Of a DNA stretch of 64,000 bases, positions 49,634 to 58,689 are shown piece by piece (the first letter of the stretch is position 1; each line of letters begins with the position of its first letter). The stretch is from Maribellus sp. CM-23 (GTDB taxonomy: Bacteria > Bacteroidota > Bacteroidia > Bacteroidales > Prolixibacteraceae). The DNA lies in NCBI RefSeq assembly GCF_021354595.1, contig NZ_JADWYJ010000006.1, forward strand, positions 186,001-250,000, written 5' to 3'. The notes under the pieces are model-generated. The model did no database searches. It saw only the letters and a list, made by a program, of their open reading frames with translations, and was not told where the DNA came from. Both the position numbers and the translations under genes were made by a program.

Positions 49634-51283
49634 ATGAGAAACACTTTTCTAATACTGTTGTTGTCAGTGGCAACATTCAGTTGTTCAAACTCCTCTAAAA
49701 AGGAAACAAAACAAGATAAAATGGAAGTGAACCAGGAAATTAAGAACAAGGCGGATGAGTTTGCCTCTTTTAAGTTAACCACCGACTTGTCTGTTCTTTC
49801 AGAAAAAGAAAAACAAATGCTACCGCTGTTGTTTGATGCCGCCAAAATGATGGATGACATTTTTTGGCAGGAAGCCTACGGCAATAAAGAAGAATTGCTG
49901 GGCAAAGACTGGGATGAGTACACCCGGAAATTTATCAGCATCAATTACGGTCCGTGGGAAAGATTGCACAACAACGAGCCGTTTTTACCGGGCGTTGGAG
50001 CCAAGCCTGCAGGGGCCAATTTCTATCCGGCCGATATGACAAAGGCAGAATTTGATGCCTGGGAAGATGAAACCAAAACAAGTCTGTATACCCTGATCAA
50101 AAGGGGCGAAGACGGGAAACTAAATTCTGTTCCGTATCACGTCGCTTTTAAAGAGCCGGTGGATAAGGCTTCGGCTTTGTTGAAGCAGGCGGCTGAACTG
50201 GCTGAAGACCCAGGCTTGAAAAATTACCTGGAAAAAAGAGCGGAAGCTTTGCTTACCGATGAGTATTACGAAAGCGATGTAGCCTGGATGGAGATGAAAA
50301 ACAATACCATCGATTTTGTGATCGGGCCGATTGAAAACTACGAAGACCAGTTGTATGGCTACAAAGCAGCGCATGAATCGTACATTCTTATTAAAGACAA
50401 AAACTGGAGCGTTAAGCTTGAAAAATATGCGGCTTTGTTACCGGGCCTTCAAAAAGCTTTGCCATGCGAGCCCAAATACAAAAACGAAACACCCGGTGTG
50501 GATTCGGATATGAATGTTTACGATGCTGTTTTTTATGCCGGCGACTGCAACTCGGGAAGTAAAACCATTGCTATTAACCTGCCCAACGACGAGCGGGTGC
50601 GCGAATCAAAAGGAAGCCGCAAACTTCAGTTAAAAAATTCGATGCAGGCAAAGTTTGATAAGATATTGGTTCCGATTGCCGAACTTTTGATTGCCGAAGA
50701 TCAGCGTTCGCACGTTAAATTCGATGCTTTCTTTGAAAATACCATGTTTCACGAAGTAGCTCACGGGCTGGGGCTGGGAAATACCGTTGACCAAAGCACT
50801 ACCGTGCGCGAGGCCTTGAAAGAAACCTATACTTCGATTGAAGAAAACAAGGCCGATATTCTGGGCTTGTGGTGCGTTTACCAGCTCAACGAAATGGGAG
50901 AACTGGGCGACAAAGACATGATGGACAATTTTGTGACTTTTATGGCAGGCATTTTCCGTTCGGTAAGATTTGGAGCCGCCAGCGCCCATGGAAAAGCCAA
51001 CATGATGCGTTTTTATTACTTCCAGGAAACAGGCGCTTTTACCCGCGACGAAACGACAGGAACCTACCGTGTTGATTTTGAAAAAATGAAACAGGCCATG
51101 CTCGGACTTTCTGAAACGGTGCTAAAAATCCAGGGCGATGGAGACTATGAAACGGCTAAAAAGATGATCGACGAAAAAGGGAACATCCGCGAAGCCTTGC
51201 AAAAAGACCTGGATAGAATTGGTGAAGCCGGAATTCCGCGCGACATCGTTTTTGAACAGGGACCGGAAGCACTCGGGTTGTAA
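49634..51283 (+). CDS. M49-like zinc peptidase lipoprotein
   Basis: Dipeptidyl-peptidase-III-like metalloprotease, lipid-anchored, 549 aa. Signal and lipobox: MRNTFLILLLSVATFSC, lipid on Cys17. The zinc site is His373-Glu374-His377 in TMFHEVAHGLGLG, with a downstream Glu403/404 in SIEENKADILGLW. This HExxH form with about 27 residues to the Glu pair differs from classical DPP III, which has HExxxH, and resembles the M49-like group with EExKADI. Length is shorter than full DPP III. It should cut short peptides at the cell surface or in the periplasm. Single gene with its own -7 box and terminator. Confidence 0.85.
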   Translation: MRNTFLILLLSVATFSCSNSSKKETKQDKMEVNQEIKNKADEFASFKLTTDLSVLSEKEKQMLPLLFDAAKMMDDIFWQEAYGNKEELLGKDWDEYTRKFISINYGPWERLHNNEPFLPGVGAKPAGANFYPADMTKAEFDAWEDETKTSLYTLIKRGEDGKLNSVPYHVAFKEPVDKASALLKQAAELAEDPGLKNYLEKRAEALLTDEYYESDVAWMEMKNNTIDFVIGPIENYEDQLYGYKAAHESYILIKDKNWSVKLEKYAALLPGLQKALPCEPKYKNETPGVDSDMNVYDAVFYAGDCNSGSKTIAINLPNDERVRESKGSRKLQLKNSMQAKFDKILVPIAELLIAEDQRSHVKFDAFFENTMFHEVAHGLGLGNTVDQSTTVREALKETYTSIEENKADILGLWCVYQLNEMGELGDKDMMDNFVTFMAGIFRSVRFGAASAHGKANMMRFYYFQETGAFTRDETTGTYRVDFEKMKQAMLGLSETVLKIQGDGDYETAKKMIDEKGNIREALQKDLDRIGEAGIPRDIVFEQGPEALGL

Positions 51284-51305
51284 ATCAACAGTAAAATCAT
51301 AAACG

Positions 51306-51344
51306 AAATACCTGTCAGTAAAAGTTCCTGGCAGGTATTTTTTT
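51306..51344 (+). terminator. Intrinsic terminator of the M49-like gene
   Basis: Stem AAATACCTG / CAGGTATTT, 17-base loop containing a smaller CTG-CAG type pair, then TTTT. It lies about 22 bases past the stop. Confidence 0.8.
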
Positions 51345-51440
51345 GTAGTTGCACGTGTAACTGCTTTTTGTTGGAACCAATTACTAAGTTGAAAGACATC
51401 TAGTTCCGGAAATTTTTTATCTTGCACTAAAATTCGCACG

Positions 51441-51881
51441 ATGAAACGGATTCTGGCAGCTTTCTTGATTCTTCTGGCAAACCTGGTTTTGCTGGTGCAT
51501 GCCGTTATTCCGCATCATCATCACAGCGAAAACCTTTGTTTCGACATTACCGTTACAGAGCAGAGCAACACCGAAACCTGCTGCAGCGGAATCTGCACCA
51601 AAGAAAATCATCCGGATGATCCGGATAAAGAGTCTGACTGTTGCACGCTTTCTCACATTATTGCGCTTTTTAACGGAGATATCAAACAAAACATCCGTGC
51701 TCACGTCAGTTCGCATGATCTGCTGAGCGATGTATCGTTTGTAGCACCCGAAGGCAATGAAAATTCAGGGGTTTTGAATCCCCGTTTCTTTATCGAGATT
51801 GTTTTCAACGATCAACTTCCCATTTATCATTCGTTGGCCAGCAAGGCCTTTGGATTAAGAGGTCCTCCTTGTATCGGCTAA
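51441..51881 (+). CDS. Small His/Cys-rich exported protein upstream of a metal-efflux operon
   Basis: Exported or membrane-anchored protein, 146 aa, not assigned to a family by me with certainty. The N-terminal helix MKRILAAFLILLANLVLLVHAV is followed directly by IPHHHHSENLC, then CCSGICTKENHPDDPDKE and DCCTLSHI: many metal-ligand residues. The C-terminus is FGLRGPPCIG. Genes of this type often precede CusCBA-like efflux genes in Bacteroidota and probably bind or sense the metal. A near-consensus TATCTTG lies about 25 bases upstream. Confidence 0.7.
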   Translation: MKRILAAFLILLANLVLLVHAVIPHHHHSENLCFDITVTEQSNTETCCSGICTKENHPDDPDKESDCCTLSHIIALFNGDIKQNIRAHVSSHDLLSDVSFVAPEGNENSGVLNPRFFIEIVFNDQLPIYHSLASKAFGLRGPPCIG

Positions 51882-52078
51882 ATTCCGGCAAACTGGAATG
51901 ACATTTTTATTCTGATTTCTGACCGGAGTCTTTCGCTTTCTTTTTGATGTACGATACCAAATGGTTTTGAACCTCATTCAGCCAGTTAGTGGTTTGTATT
52001 TCAGAATGAATGCGCACTTATTTTTCAAAAGATCCAATACTGGATCACAGTTTCAATACTTAGTATAATAATAAACAA

Positions 52079-53599
52079 ATGAAACGAATATTATTTTTTA
52101 TTACTGCCTTATCCGTATTAACATGGGGCTGCAAACAAAACGCGAAAGTAGAGAGTGAGGCTGATCACGATCACGACCATGAACACGAGGAAGTAAAATT
52201 TCAATACACCGGTTATTCCGAAAGCCTGGAGTGTTTTGCTGAAGCCGACCCTTTTGTTTTGGGGGAAGAGAGCAATGTGTTATCGCATTTTTCGTGGCTG
52301 AGCAATTTTAAACCTGTCGATAATACCCGGGTTACGCTTAAACTGCAAGTGAATTCAAGCGAAGTGAGCGAGACATTGGAAGAAACGGATCGGCCGGGGA
52401 TTTACAGTTTCAATCTTAAACCGGAAATTGCCGGAAGCGGAAAGCTGGTTTATGAAATTCAATCGGGCGAAGAAACGTTTCGGTTGGAAGTCCCCAATAT
52501 TACGGTGTATCAGGACGATGAAGCTGCCCACGAAGCGGCAGAAGAAGCAGAAATTTCAGGTATTAATGCATCCGTTTTTACCAAAGAACAATCCTGGAAA
52601 ATTGATTTCAGAACAGAACTGCCTGCCAACGAACCTTTCGGGCAGGTGATAAAAACCGTGGCACAAGTTCAGTCAGCTCCTTCGGATGAAATCACACTTA
52701 CTGCCAAATCAAACGGAATGGTGCAGTTTGTAAGCCATAATCTGGTGGCTGGAAAAAAGGTTGCGGTCGGCGAAAATTTATTCAGCATTAGCGGAAATCA
52801 GCTGGCAGTGAATAATTCGGCGGTGATGTATGCCGAGGCTAAAAACAACTACGAAACTTCGAAACTGGATTACGAGCGCAAACAGGAGTTGGCAAAGGAA
52901 AAGATCGTTTCGGAGAAGGAGTTGCTTGAGGCACGGAATAAATACGAAAATGCACGGATTATTTACCAGAACCTGGAGGATAACTTTAATGATCGTGGCG
53001 AATGGGTAAAAAGTCCTGCCAATGGTTACATACGTCAGGTGCTGGTGAAGAATGGCGAGTACGCAGAACCTGGGCAGGCACTGGCCACCATAACCCGAAA
53101 CCGGGGGTATATGTTGTACGCTGAAATTCAGCCCAAATACCGCGAATGTATGAAGCATTATTCGGATGCGGTAATCCGGACCATGGGAAGCAATAGATCT
53201 TACGCATTGAAGGATTTGAACGGAGAATTGATGGCTACCGGAAACAGCACCGGTGAGGGAAACTTCATGGTTCCGGTGCATTTAAGAACGGATGCTTCCG
53301 TGGAGTTGATCCCGGGTGATTTTGTTGAGTTGTACCTTAAAACGGCCTCAGAAGAAAATAAAGTGGCAGTTCCGAATTCGGCTTTACTCGAAGAACAGGG
53401 ATATTTCTTTGTGTATGTTCAGCTTACGCCTGAATTATTTGAAAAACGGGAAGTGAAAACCGGGACTACCGACGGACTTTCCACCGAGATAAAAGCAGGA
53501 CTTTCTCCGCACGAGAGAGTTGTTACACAGGGAGCGATGTTTATTAAACTGTCGCAGGCAACCGGGGCGCTTGACCCACATGCCGGACACGTACATTAA
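52079..53599 (+). CDS. RND efflux periplasmic adaptor (CusB/CzcB-like) with His-rich N-terminus
   Basis: Membrane-fusion protein linking the pump to the outer channel, 506 aa. Lipoprotein signal MKRILFFITALSVLTWGC. A His-rich stretch (ADHDHDHEHEEV) just after is likely to bind metal. The rest has a first beta domain (25-170), a barrel/lipoyl/hairpin domain (AKSNGMVQFVSHNLVAGKKVAVGENLF, then a coiled coil NNYETSKLDYERKQELAKEKIV) and the C-terminal membrane-proximal domain ending GALDPHAGHVH. The same operon encodes pump and channel. Zinc, copper or cobalt-type metals are the likely substrates. Confidence 0.9.
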   Translation: MKRILFFITALSVLTWGCKQNAKVESEADHDHDHEHEEVKFQYTGYSESLECFAEADPFVLGEESNVLSHFSWLSNFKPVDNTRVTLKLQVNSSEVSETLEETDRPGIYSFNLKPEIAGSGKLVYEIQSGEETFRLEVPNITVYQDDEAAHEAAEEAEISGINASVFTKEQSWKIDFRTELPANEPFGQVIKTVAQVQSAPSDEITLTAKSNGMVQFVSHNLVAGKKVAVGENLFSISGNQLAVNNSAVMYAEAKNNYETSKLDYERKQELAKEKIVSEKELLEARNKYENARIIYQNLEDNFNDRGEWVKSPANGYIRQVLVKNGEYAEPGQALATITRNRGYMLYAEIQPKYRECMKHYSDAVIRTMGSNRSYALKDLNGELMATGNSTGEGNFMVPVHLRTDASVELIPGDFVELYLKTASEENKVAVPNSALLEEQGYFFVYVQLTPELFEKREVKTGTTDGLSTEIKAGLSPHERVVTQGAMFIKLSQATGALDPHAGHVH

Positions 53600-53610
53600 A
53601 ACCGGAAATC

Positions 53611-56600
53611 ATGTTGAATAATATAATCCGATTTTCACTTAACAATAAATACTTCATCCTCTTTTGCTCGTTGGCACTGGTGGTGGTGGGAACCCGCACG
53701 GCCTCCCGAATGGATGTGGATGTGTTCCCTGACCTGACCGCGCCTACGGTGGTGGTAATGACCGATGCACATGGAATGGCGTCGGAAGAAGTAGAGAGAT
53801 TGGTAACTTTTCCAATTGAAACCGCAGTAAACGGTGCCACCGATGTGCGCCGGGTGCGGTCAAGCTCAGCTTATGGTTTTTCCTTTGTATGGGTTGAATT
53901 TGATTGGGGAACCGATGTTTTTAAAGCCCGGCAGATCGTGAGCGAGAAACTGATCAGCGTGTCGTCGCAGATGCCGTTGGGAGTGGGACAACCCATGCTG
54001 GCACCGCAATCGAGTGTGATGGGCGAGATATTCTTTATCGGGATGCAGGCCGACAGCACCAGTATGATGGACCTTCGCACCATTGCCGAGTGGAATGTAA
54101 AACCACTGGTACTGGCTACCGGCGGAGTTTCGCAGGTTACGATCATTGGTGGCGATTACAAACAGTATCAGGTATTGGCCGATCCGCATAAGATGGGTTA
54201 TTTCGGAGTCTCAATGAGCGAGTTGGCAGAAACCTGTCAGTCGTTGAGCCGGAATTCAACCGGAAGCGTGGTGCGCCAGTATGGCAACGAATACGTGGTT
54301 AGGGGCATCGGAAGGTCGTCGGACCTGGAAACGCTGGCTAATTCGTACATCAAATCCAACAACGAAAAACCGGTTCGTGTGCGCGATGTGGCAACTGTTC
54401 AGATCGGGAGTGCTGTAAAAATGGGATATGCCTCTGAAAATGCGAAACCGGCAGTGGTTATCTCGATCTCGAAGCAACCCAATATCAATACCATCGATGT
54501 TACGAACCGGATTCAGGCCAACCTGGAAGTACTTCAAAAAACATTGCCTCCCGACGTAAAATTGGATACCGGCATTTTTCGGCAGGCCGATTTTATTGAA
54601 ACCTCGGTAAACAACGTTCAAAAGGCCTTGATCGAAGGCAGCATCCTCGTGGTGATCATCCTGTTCCTTTTCCTGGGAAGTTTCAGAACTACGCTCATTT
54701 CATTGCTGGCGATTCCGCTGTCGCTGCTGGGTGCCATTGTTGTGCTGAAACTGATGGGAATGAACATCAATACCATGAGCTTGGGCGGAATGGCCATTGC
54801 GATCGGGTCGTTGGTTGACGATGCCATTATAGATGTGGAAAACGTGTACAAACGCCTGCGGCAAAACCAGCAATTACCCGAGTTAAAAAGACGGTCGGCT
54901 TTTGATGTGGTTTTTGAAGCTTCGAAGGAAATCCGTGCTTCCATTCTGAATGCAACGCTGATAATTATGGTGGCCTTTTTGCCACTCTTTTTCTTAACAG
55001 GAATGGAGGGACGCATGTTGAAACCACTGGGAATTTCATTTATTGTGTCGCTATTTGTGTCATTGATCGTTGCTATGACATTGACACCCTTACTCGCGAA
55101 GATTTTACTTACCAACGAAAAGTACCTGAAGAAAAACGAAAAGGAAAAATGGCTGGTGAGAAAGCTTTCTGTTGCCTACGAAAAAGCGCTGAGTTGGTCG
55201 CTTCATCACAAGCGGGTGATTGTTTTTTCAACTTTGGCCATACTGGTTTTAGCTGTTGTTACCTTATCCGGATTCGGACGCAGTTTTTTGCCCGCGTTTA
55301 ACGAAGGATCGCTGACCATCTCAGTCATCACCAAACCGGGAACGTCGCTGGAGGAAAGCAACAAGATTGGCAACCTGGTGGAAACGGAGTTGCTTTTGGT
55401 GCCCGAAATTCTGCACACTGCACGAAGAACGGGCAGGGGAGAGCTGGACGAACATTCGCAGACTACCAACAGTGCCGAGATTGATGTGAAATTTACGCTT
55501 GACAAACGCAATGCGGAGGAGTTTATGGAAGATGTCAGGGATAAACTGGCGCATGTTCCGGGGATTGCCTTTACCGTGGGGCAGCCACTTGGGCACCGCA
55601 TCGACCACATGCTTTCAGGAACGCGTGCAAACATTGCGATCAAGCTATTCGGGACTGACTTGAATCGAATGTTCGCCATCGGAAACCAAGTAAAAGCCAC
55701 CATTGCAGATGTAGAAGGGCTAGTGGATGTAAATGTCGATCAACAGGTGGAAATTCCCCAGATTCAGATTCGCCCCAACCGCGATTTACTCGCCGAATAT
55801 GGAATTTCGCTGGAGGAATTCAATCGATTTGTGGATGTGGCTTTTGGGGGCGAGAAGCAAGCCGATATTTACGAAGGGCAGCGCAGTTTTGACCTGATTT
55901 TGCGATTGAACAAAGATTTTACCGAAAGCATTGAAGGCATAAAATCGGCTTTGATTGACACGGAGAACGGAAAAAAAGTGCCCCTCGAACAAGTGGCCGA
56001 TGTGGTTTCGGTGGCCGGGCCAAGTTCCATCTCGCGCGAAAATGTTCAGCGAAAAGTGGTGATCTCGGCCAACGTAGCCGGGCGGGACTTACGCGGAGTG
56101 GTAACCGACATTAAAAACAACATCGAACAGGAGATAGAGTTGCCCGAAGGGTACCGGATCGAATACGGCGGACAGTTTGAAAGCGAAGCAGCTGCATCGC
56201 GCACTTTATTGCTGACTTCAATCTTGGCGGTGTTGCTGATATTTTTCCTGCTTTACCAGGAATTTAAAGACTTTAAACTGGCTGGAATTATATTGATGAA
56301 CCTGCCGCTGGCACTGATTGGCGGCGTATTCTCCATCTATTTCACCTCGGGAATTCTAAGTATTCCTGCCATTATCGGTTTTATTACCCTGTTTGGAATT
56401 GCCACCCGAAACGGCATTCTCCTTATTTCAAACTACCAAAAGCTTGACAACGGTACCAACTCCCTGAAAGAGACGATCATCAAAGGTTCTTCAGATCGGT
56501 TGAACGCTATTTTAATGACAGCACTCACCGCGGCTTTGGCGTTAATTCCGCTGGCTCTGAACGGAAATGTGTCTGGAAATGAAATTCAAAGTCCGATGGC

Positions 56601-56712
56601 AAAAGTGATCCTTGGTGGATTGCTAACGTCCACCATGCTGAATATTTTCCTGGTACCCATAGTGTACTTTGAATTGAGAAAACGTGGAATCATCAAAAAC
56701 GAAAAAGAATGA
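53611..56712 (+). CDS. CusA/CzcA-family RND metal efflux pump
   Basis: Proton-driven inner-membrane pump, 1033 aa, 12 helices, 11 bases after the adaptor. The TM4 proton-relay region reads AIAIGSLVDDAIIDVEN, which aligns with CusA (Asp and Glu in VDxAI and EN) and lacks the DFG of CzcA, so a CusA-like pump is closer. In the periplasmic cleft, RIDHMLSGTRANIAIKLFG carries a Met where CusA has a copper-binding Met. Length is normal for the family. The terminal Met-Glu region overlaps the channel gene's ATG by 4 bases. Metal specificity (copper/silver or zinc/cobalt) is not certain. Confidence 0.92.
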   Translation: MLNNIIRFSLNNKYFILFCSLALVVVGTRTASRMDVDVFPDLTAPTVVVMTDAHGMASEEVERLVTFPIETAVNGATDVRRVRSSSAYGFSFVWVEFDWGTDVFKARQIVSEKLISVSSQMPLGVGQPMLAPQSSVMGEIFFIGMQADSTSMMDLRTIAEWNVKPLVLATGGVSQVTIIGGDYKQYQVLADPHKMGYFGVSMSELAETCQSLSRNSTGSVVRQYGNEYVVRGIGRSSDLETLANSYIKSNNEKPVRVRDVATVQIGSAVKMGYASENAKPAVVISISKQPNINTIDVTNRIQANLEVLQKTLPPDVKLDTGIFRQADFIETSVNNVQKALIEGSILVVIILFLFLGSFRTTLISLLAIPLSLLGAIVVLKLMGMNINTMSLGGMAIAIGSLVDDAIIDVENVYKRLRQNQQLPELKRRSAFDVVFEASKEIRASILNATLIIMVAFLPLFFLTGMEGRMLKPLGISFIVSLFVSLIVAMTLTPLLAKILLTNEKYLKKNEKEKWLVRKLSVAYEKALSWSLHHKRVIVFSTLAILVLAVVTLSGFGRSFLPAFNEGSLTISVITKPGTSLEESNKIGNLVETELLLVPEILHTARRTGRGELDEHSQTTNSAEIDVKFTLDKRNAEEFMEDVRDKLAHVPGIAFTVGQPLGHRIDHMLSGTRANIAIKLFGTDLNRMFAIGNQVKATIADVEGLVDVNVDQQVEIPQIQIRPNRDLLAEYGISLEEFNRFVDVAFGGEKQADIYEGQRSFDLILRLNKDFTESIEGIKSALIDTENGKKVPLEQVADVVSVAGPSSISRENVQRKVVISANVAGRDLRGVVTDIKNNIEQEIELPEGYRIEYGGQFESEAAASRTLLLTSILAVLLIFFLLYQEFKDFKLAGIILMNLPLALIGGVFSIYFTSGILSIPAIIGFITLFGIATRNGILLISNYQKLDNGTNSLKETIIKGSSDRLNAILMTALTAALALIPLALNGNVSGNEIQSPMAKVILGGLLTSTMLNIFLVPIVYFELRKRGIIKNEKE

Positions 56713-57890
56713 AACGACTAATAATCTATGTGTTGGCAACTATCGTAATGGCTGTTGATGCGGGAGCGCAAACCAGCATTGACCAGGTATTGCGCGAAGT
56801 GGAGCAGAACAACACCACGCTGGTGGCTTTAAAACGAAGAGTGGATGCGGAGACAGCCGGGAATAAAACCGATCTCTTTTTACCCAATCCCGAAGTGGAG
56901 TTTAATTACCTGTTCGGAAGTCCTTCGTCAATCGGGAATCGAACGGACATCAGCATAACACAAGGTTTTGACTTTCCGACGGTTTACAGCCGCCGAAGCG
57001 ATATTTCGAATTTAAGAAACGAGCAGGTGTTACTGGAATACAAACGTCAGCAAAAAGAATTGTTCTTGCACACCCGCCAGGTTTGCAATCAATTGATTTA
57101 TCTGAATTCGATGCTCAAAGAATATGCTGAGCGGATTGAAAATGCCCGTCGAATGGTGGATCTTTTTCAGGCGAAATTTGAAACAGGTGAAGCCAATGTG
57201 CTGGATTACAACAAAGCGCGTCTGGCCTTGCTCGATCTGAACAAAAAAGCAGAAGCGCTGCAAGTAATCCGCGAGGAGCAGCTGGCAGAATTAACGCGTC
57301 TGAACGGTGGAAAAGAGATTGATCTTCAGCTCGCTGAATTTCCGGCGATCATTATTCCTGATGATTTTGAAAGCTGGTATGCACAGGCCGAACAAAACAA
57401 CCCGGTGCTGGCCTGGCTGAAACTCGAAACCGAAGTAAGCCGACAAAACGAAAAGCTGAACTCAGCCCTCTCATTGCCGAAGTTTCAGGCCGGTTATATG
57501 AGCGAAAAAGTGGTGGGCGAACGTTTTCAGGGGATTTCTGTTGGAGTGTCGGTACCGCTGTGGGAGAGCAAGAATAAAGTAAAAGAAGCGCGCGCGCTTA
57601 CCGAAGTTTCCCGGGCGGTTGAGCAGGACAACCAACTCCGGTTTTATAACTCGCTGAAAGCCCTGCACGCAAAAGGTCTGCAATTGCAAAGTAGCCTCAG
57701 CGACTATCAGCAGGAATTGGAATTGTGCAACAATACCACGCTGGCTGCCAAAGCGCTGGAAGCAGGAGAAATTTCGATGATCGATTACATTATGGAGCTG
57801 ACGGTGTATTACGAAAGCTTTAATAACATGATTGAAATTCAAAAAGATCTGCACCAAACCCAGGCAGAATTGATGCAATACGAAGAGTAG
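56709..57890 (+). CDS. TolC-family outer-membrane channel protein (CusC/CzcC-like)
   Basis: Third component of the pump, 393 aa, starting inside the pump's last codons (ATGA overlap). Signal peptide MKRLIIYVLATIVMAVDAGAQ. The chain is mostly helical, with two TolC-like halves: VLREVEQNNTTLVALKRRVDAE, QVCNQLIYLNSMLKEYAERIENARRMVDL and FETGEANVLDYNKARLALLDLNKKAEAL, repeated with variation after 230. The length is below the usual 450 or so, so the periplasmic equatorial region or strands may be shortened. A strong terminator ends the operon. Confidence 0.85.
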   Translation: MKRLIIYVLATIVMAVDAGAQTSIDQVLREVEQNNTTLVALKRRVDAETAGNKTDLFLPNPEVEFNYLFGSPSSIGNRTDISITQGFDFPTVYSRRSDISNLRNEQVLLEYKRQQKELFLHTRQVCNQLIYLNSMLKEYAERIENARRMVDLFQAKFETGEANVLDYNKARLALLDLNKKAEALQVIREEQLAELTRLNGGKEIDLQLAEFPAIIIPDDFESWYAQAEQNNPVLAWLKLETEVSRQNEKLNSALSLPKFQAGYMSEKVVGERFQGISVGVSVPLWESKNKVKEARALTEVSRAVEQDNQLRFYNSLKALHAKGLQLQSSLSDYQQELELCNNTTLAAKALEAGEISMIDYIMELTVYYESFNNMIEIQKDLHQTQAELMQYEE

Positions 57891-57962
57891 TTGAAGCAAT
57901 TAACTCCTCGTGGCTTGCCATGGGATTATCAGCAAAAGAATAGAAATCCTTAACAAAACGAG

Positions 57963-57994
57963 ACTCCTCGTCAGCGCTGCTGCGGGGAGTTTTC
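57963..57994 (+). terminator. Intrinsic terminator of the efflux operon
   Basis: Stem ACTCCTCG-T-CAGC / GCTG-CGGGGAGT with one wobble, a bulged T and 3-base loop, followed by TTTTC. About 72 bases past the stop. Confidence 0.8.
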
Positions 57995-58070
57995 ATTTAA
58001 GATCTGGGCCGGAACCGAATACAAAAGGGCGTTTAACAAGCTGTTAACAACCCTAATTAACCTTTTGTGT

Positions 58071-58078
58071 TATATTTG
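58071..58078 (+). promoter_or_regulatory. Putative -7 element TATATTTG directly before the GTG start
   Basis: TAnnTTTG match ending five bases before the GTG at 58084. The start codon would lie at or near the transcription start, as for the TonB receptor at 13785. -33 weak. Confidence 0.4.
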
Positions 58079-58083
58079 CAACG

Positions 58084-58581
58084 GTGAAAGTTTTCCGAAA
58101 CATATTGGTTGTACTGTTGGCGATGATCTTTCTGATATCTTCGTCGGGCTATGTTTTATATAGCAGTACCTGCTTGTGTTCGGGCGAGAAGTACACCAGT
58201 GTTTTTGTTCGGCCCGATACCTGCGAGACCGAGTTTCACAGCCATCACAACCACGATGCTGATGGAAATGAACAGGTTTGTACCGTAGGAGAATGCCACG
58301 AATGTAACACCTGTCACGGGCACCACAGCGAATGTGGATGTGAGTCGCCCGAGATTTACTTCTTTAAATTAAAGGACAATGCGATTAACGAGGGAGTGAA
58401 ATTTCTTGCTTCCACGCCGCAGCCCCTTCAAATAGGTACGGTGGAAGTGCCGGAAACTTTGCTTCCGGATACAGAAGCGTTTGAGAACGAATCTGAAGTT
58501 CACATTCCGCCACCCAGGCTTGAGTCTTCACTCGAGTTTCTGATCAGCATTCAGCAGCTAAAAATCCCTTCGCTGACTTAA
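58084..58581 (+). CDS. Small Cys/His-rich exported protein, GTG start
   Basis: Exported protein of 165 aa, family not recognised. The N-terminal MKVFRNILVVLLAMIFLISSSGYVLY is a signal or anchor helix and needs the GTG start at 58084. The centre is packed with ligands: EFHSHHNHDADGNEQVC, then CHECNTCHGHHSECGCES. The C-terminal third is ordinary (VEVPETLLPDTEAF, PPPRLESSLEFLISI). It leads the unit with a TonB receptor and an HMA protein, and parallels the small His/Cys-rich gene in front of the efflux operon. It probably binds a metal at the cell surface or in the periplasm. Confidence 0.7.
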   Translation: MKVFRNILVVLLAMIFLISSSGYVLYSSTCLCSGEKYTSVFVRPDTCETEFHSHHNHDADGNEQVCTVGECHECNTCHGHHSECGCESPEIYFFKLKDNAINEGVKFLASTPQPLQIGTVEVPETLLPDTEAFENESEVHIPPPRLESSLEFLISIQQLKIPSLT

Positions 58582-58593
58582 GATTTTTTTTGA

Positions 58594-58614
58594 TGCCCGG
58601 CATTTTAGCGGGCA
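58594..58614 (+). other. Hairpin between the small Cys/His-rich gene and the TonB receptor
   Basis: Stem TGCCCG / CGGGCA with a 9-base loop, 12 bases past the stop codon, preceded and not followed by a T-run. Possibly a partial terminator or mRNA processing hairpin that lowers receptor expression. Confidence 0.35.
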
Positions 58615-58689
58615 ATAAGTGTATTAACCAATGTTAAACAGTTGGAATACGGACGTTTGTATCCTATTCCGGTTGTAATATCTTAAGCA

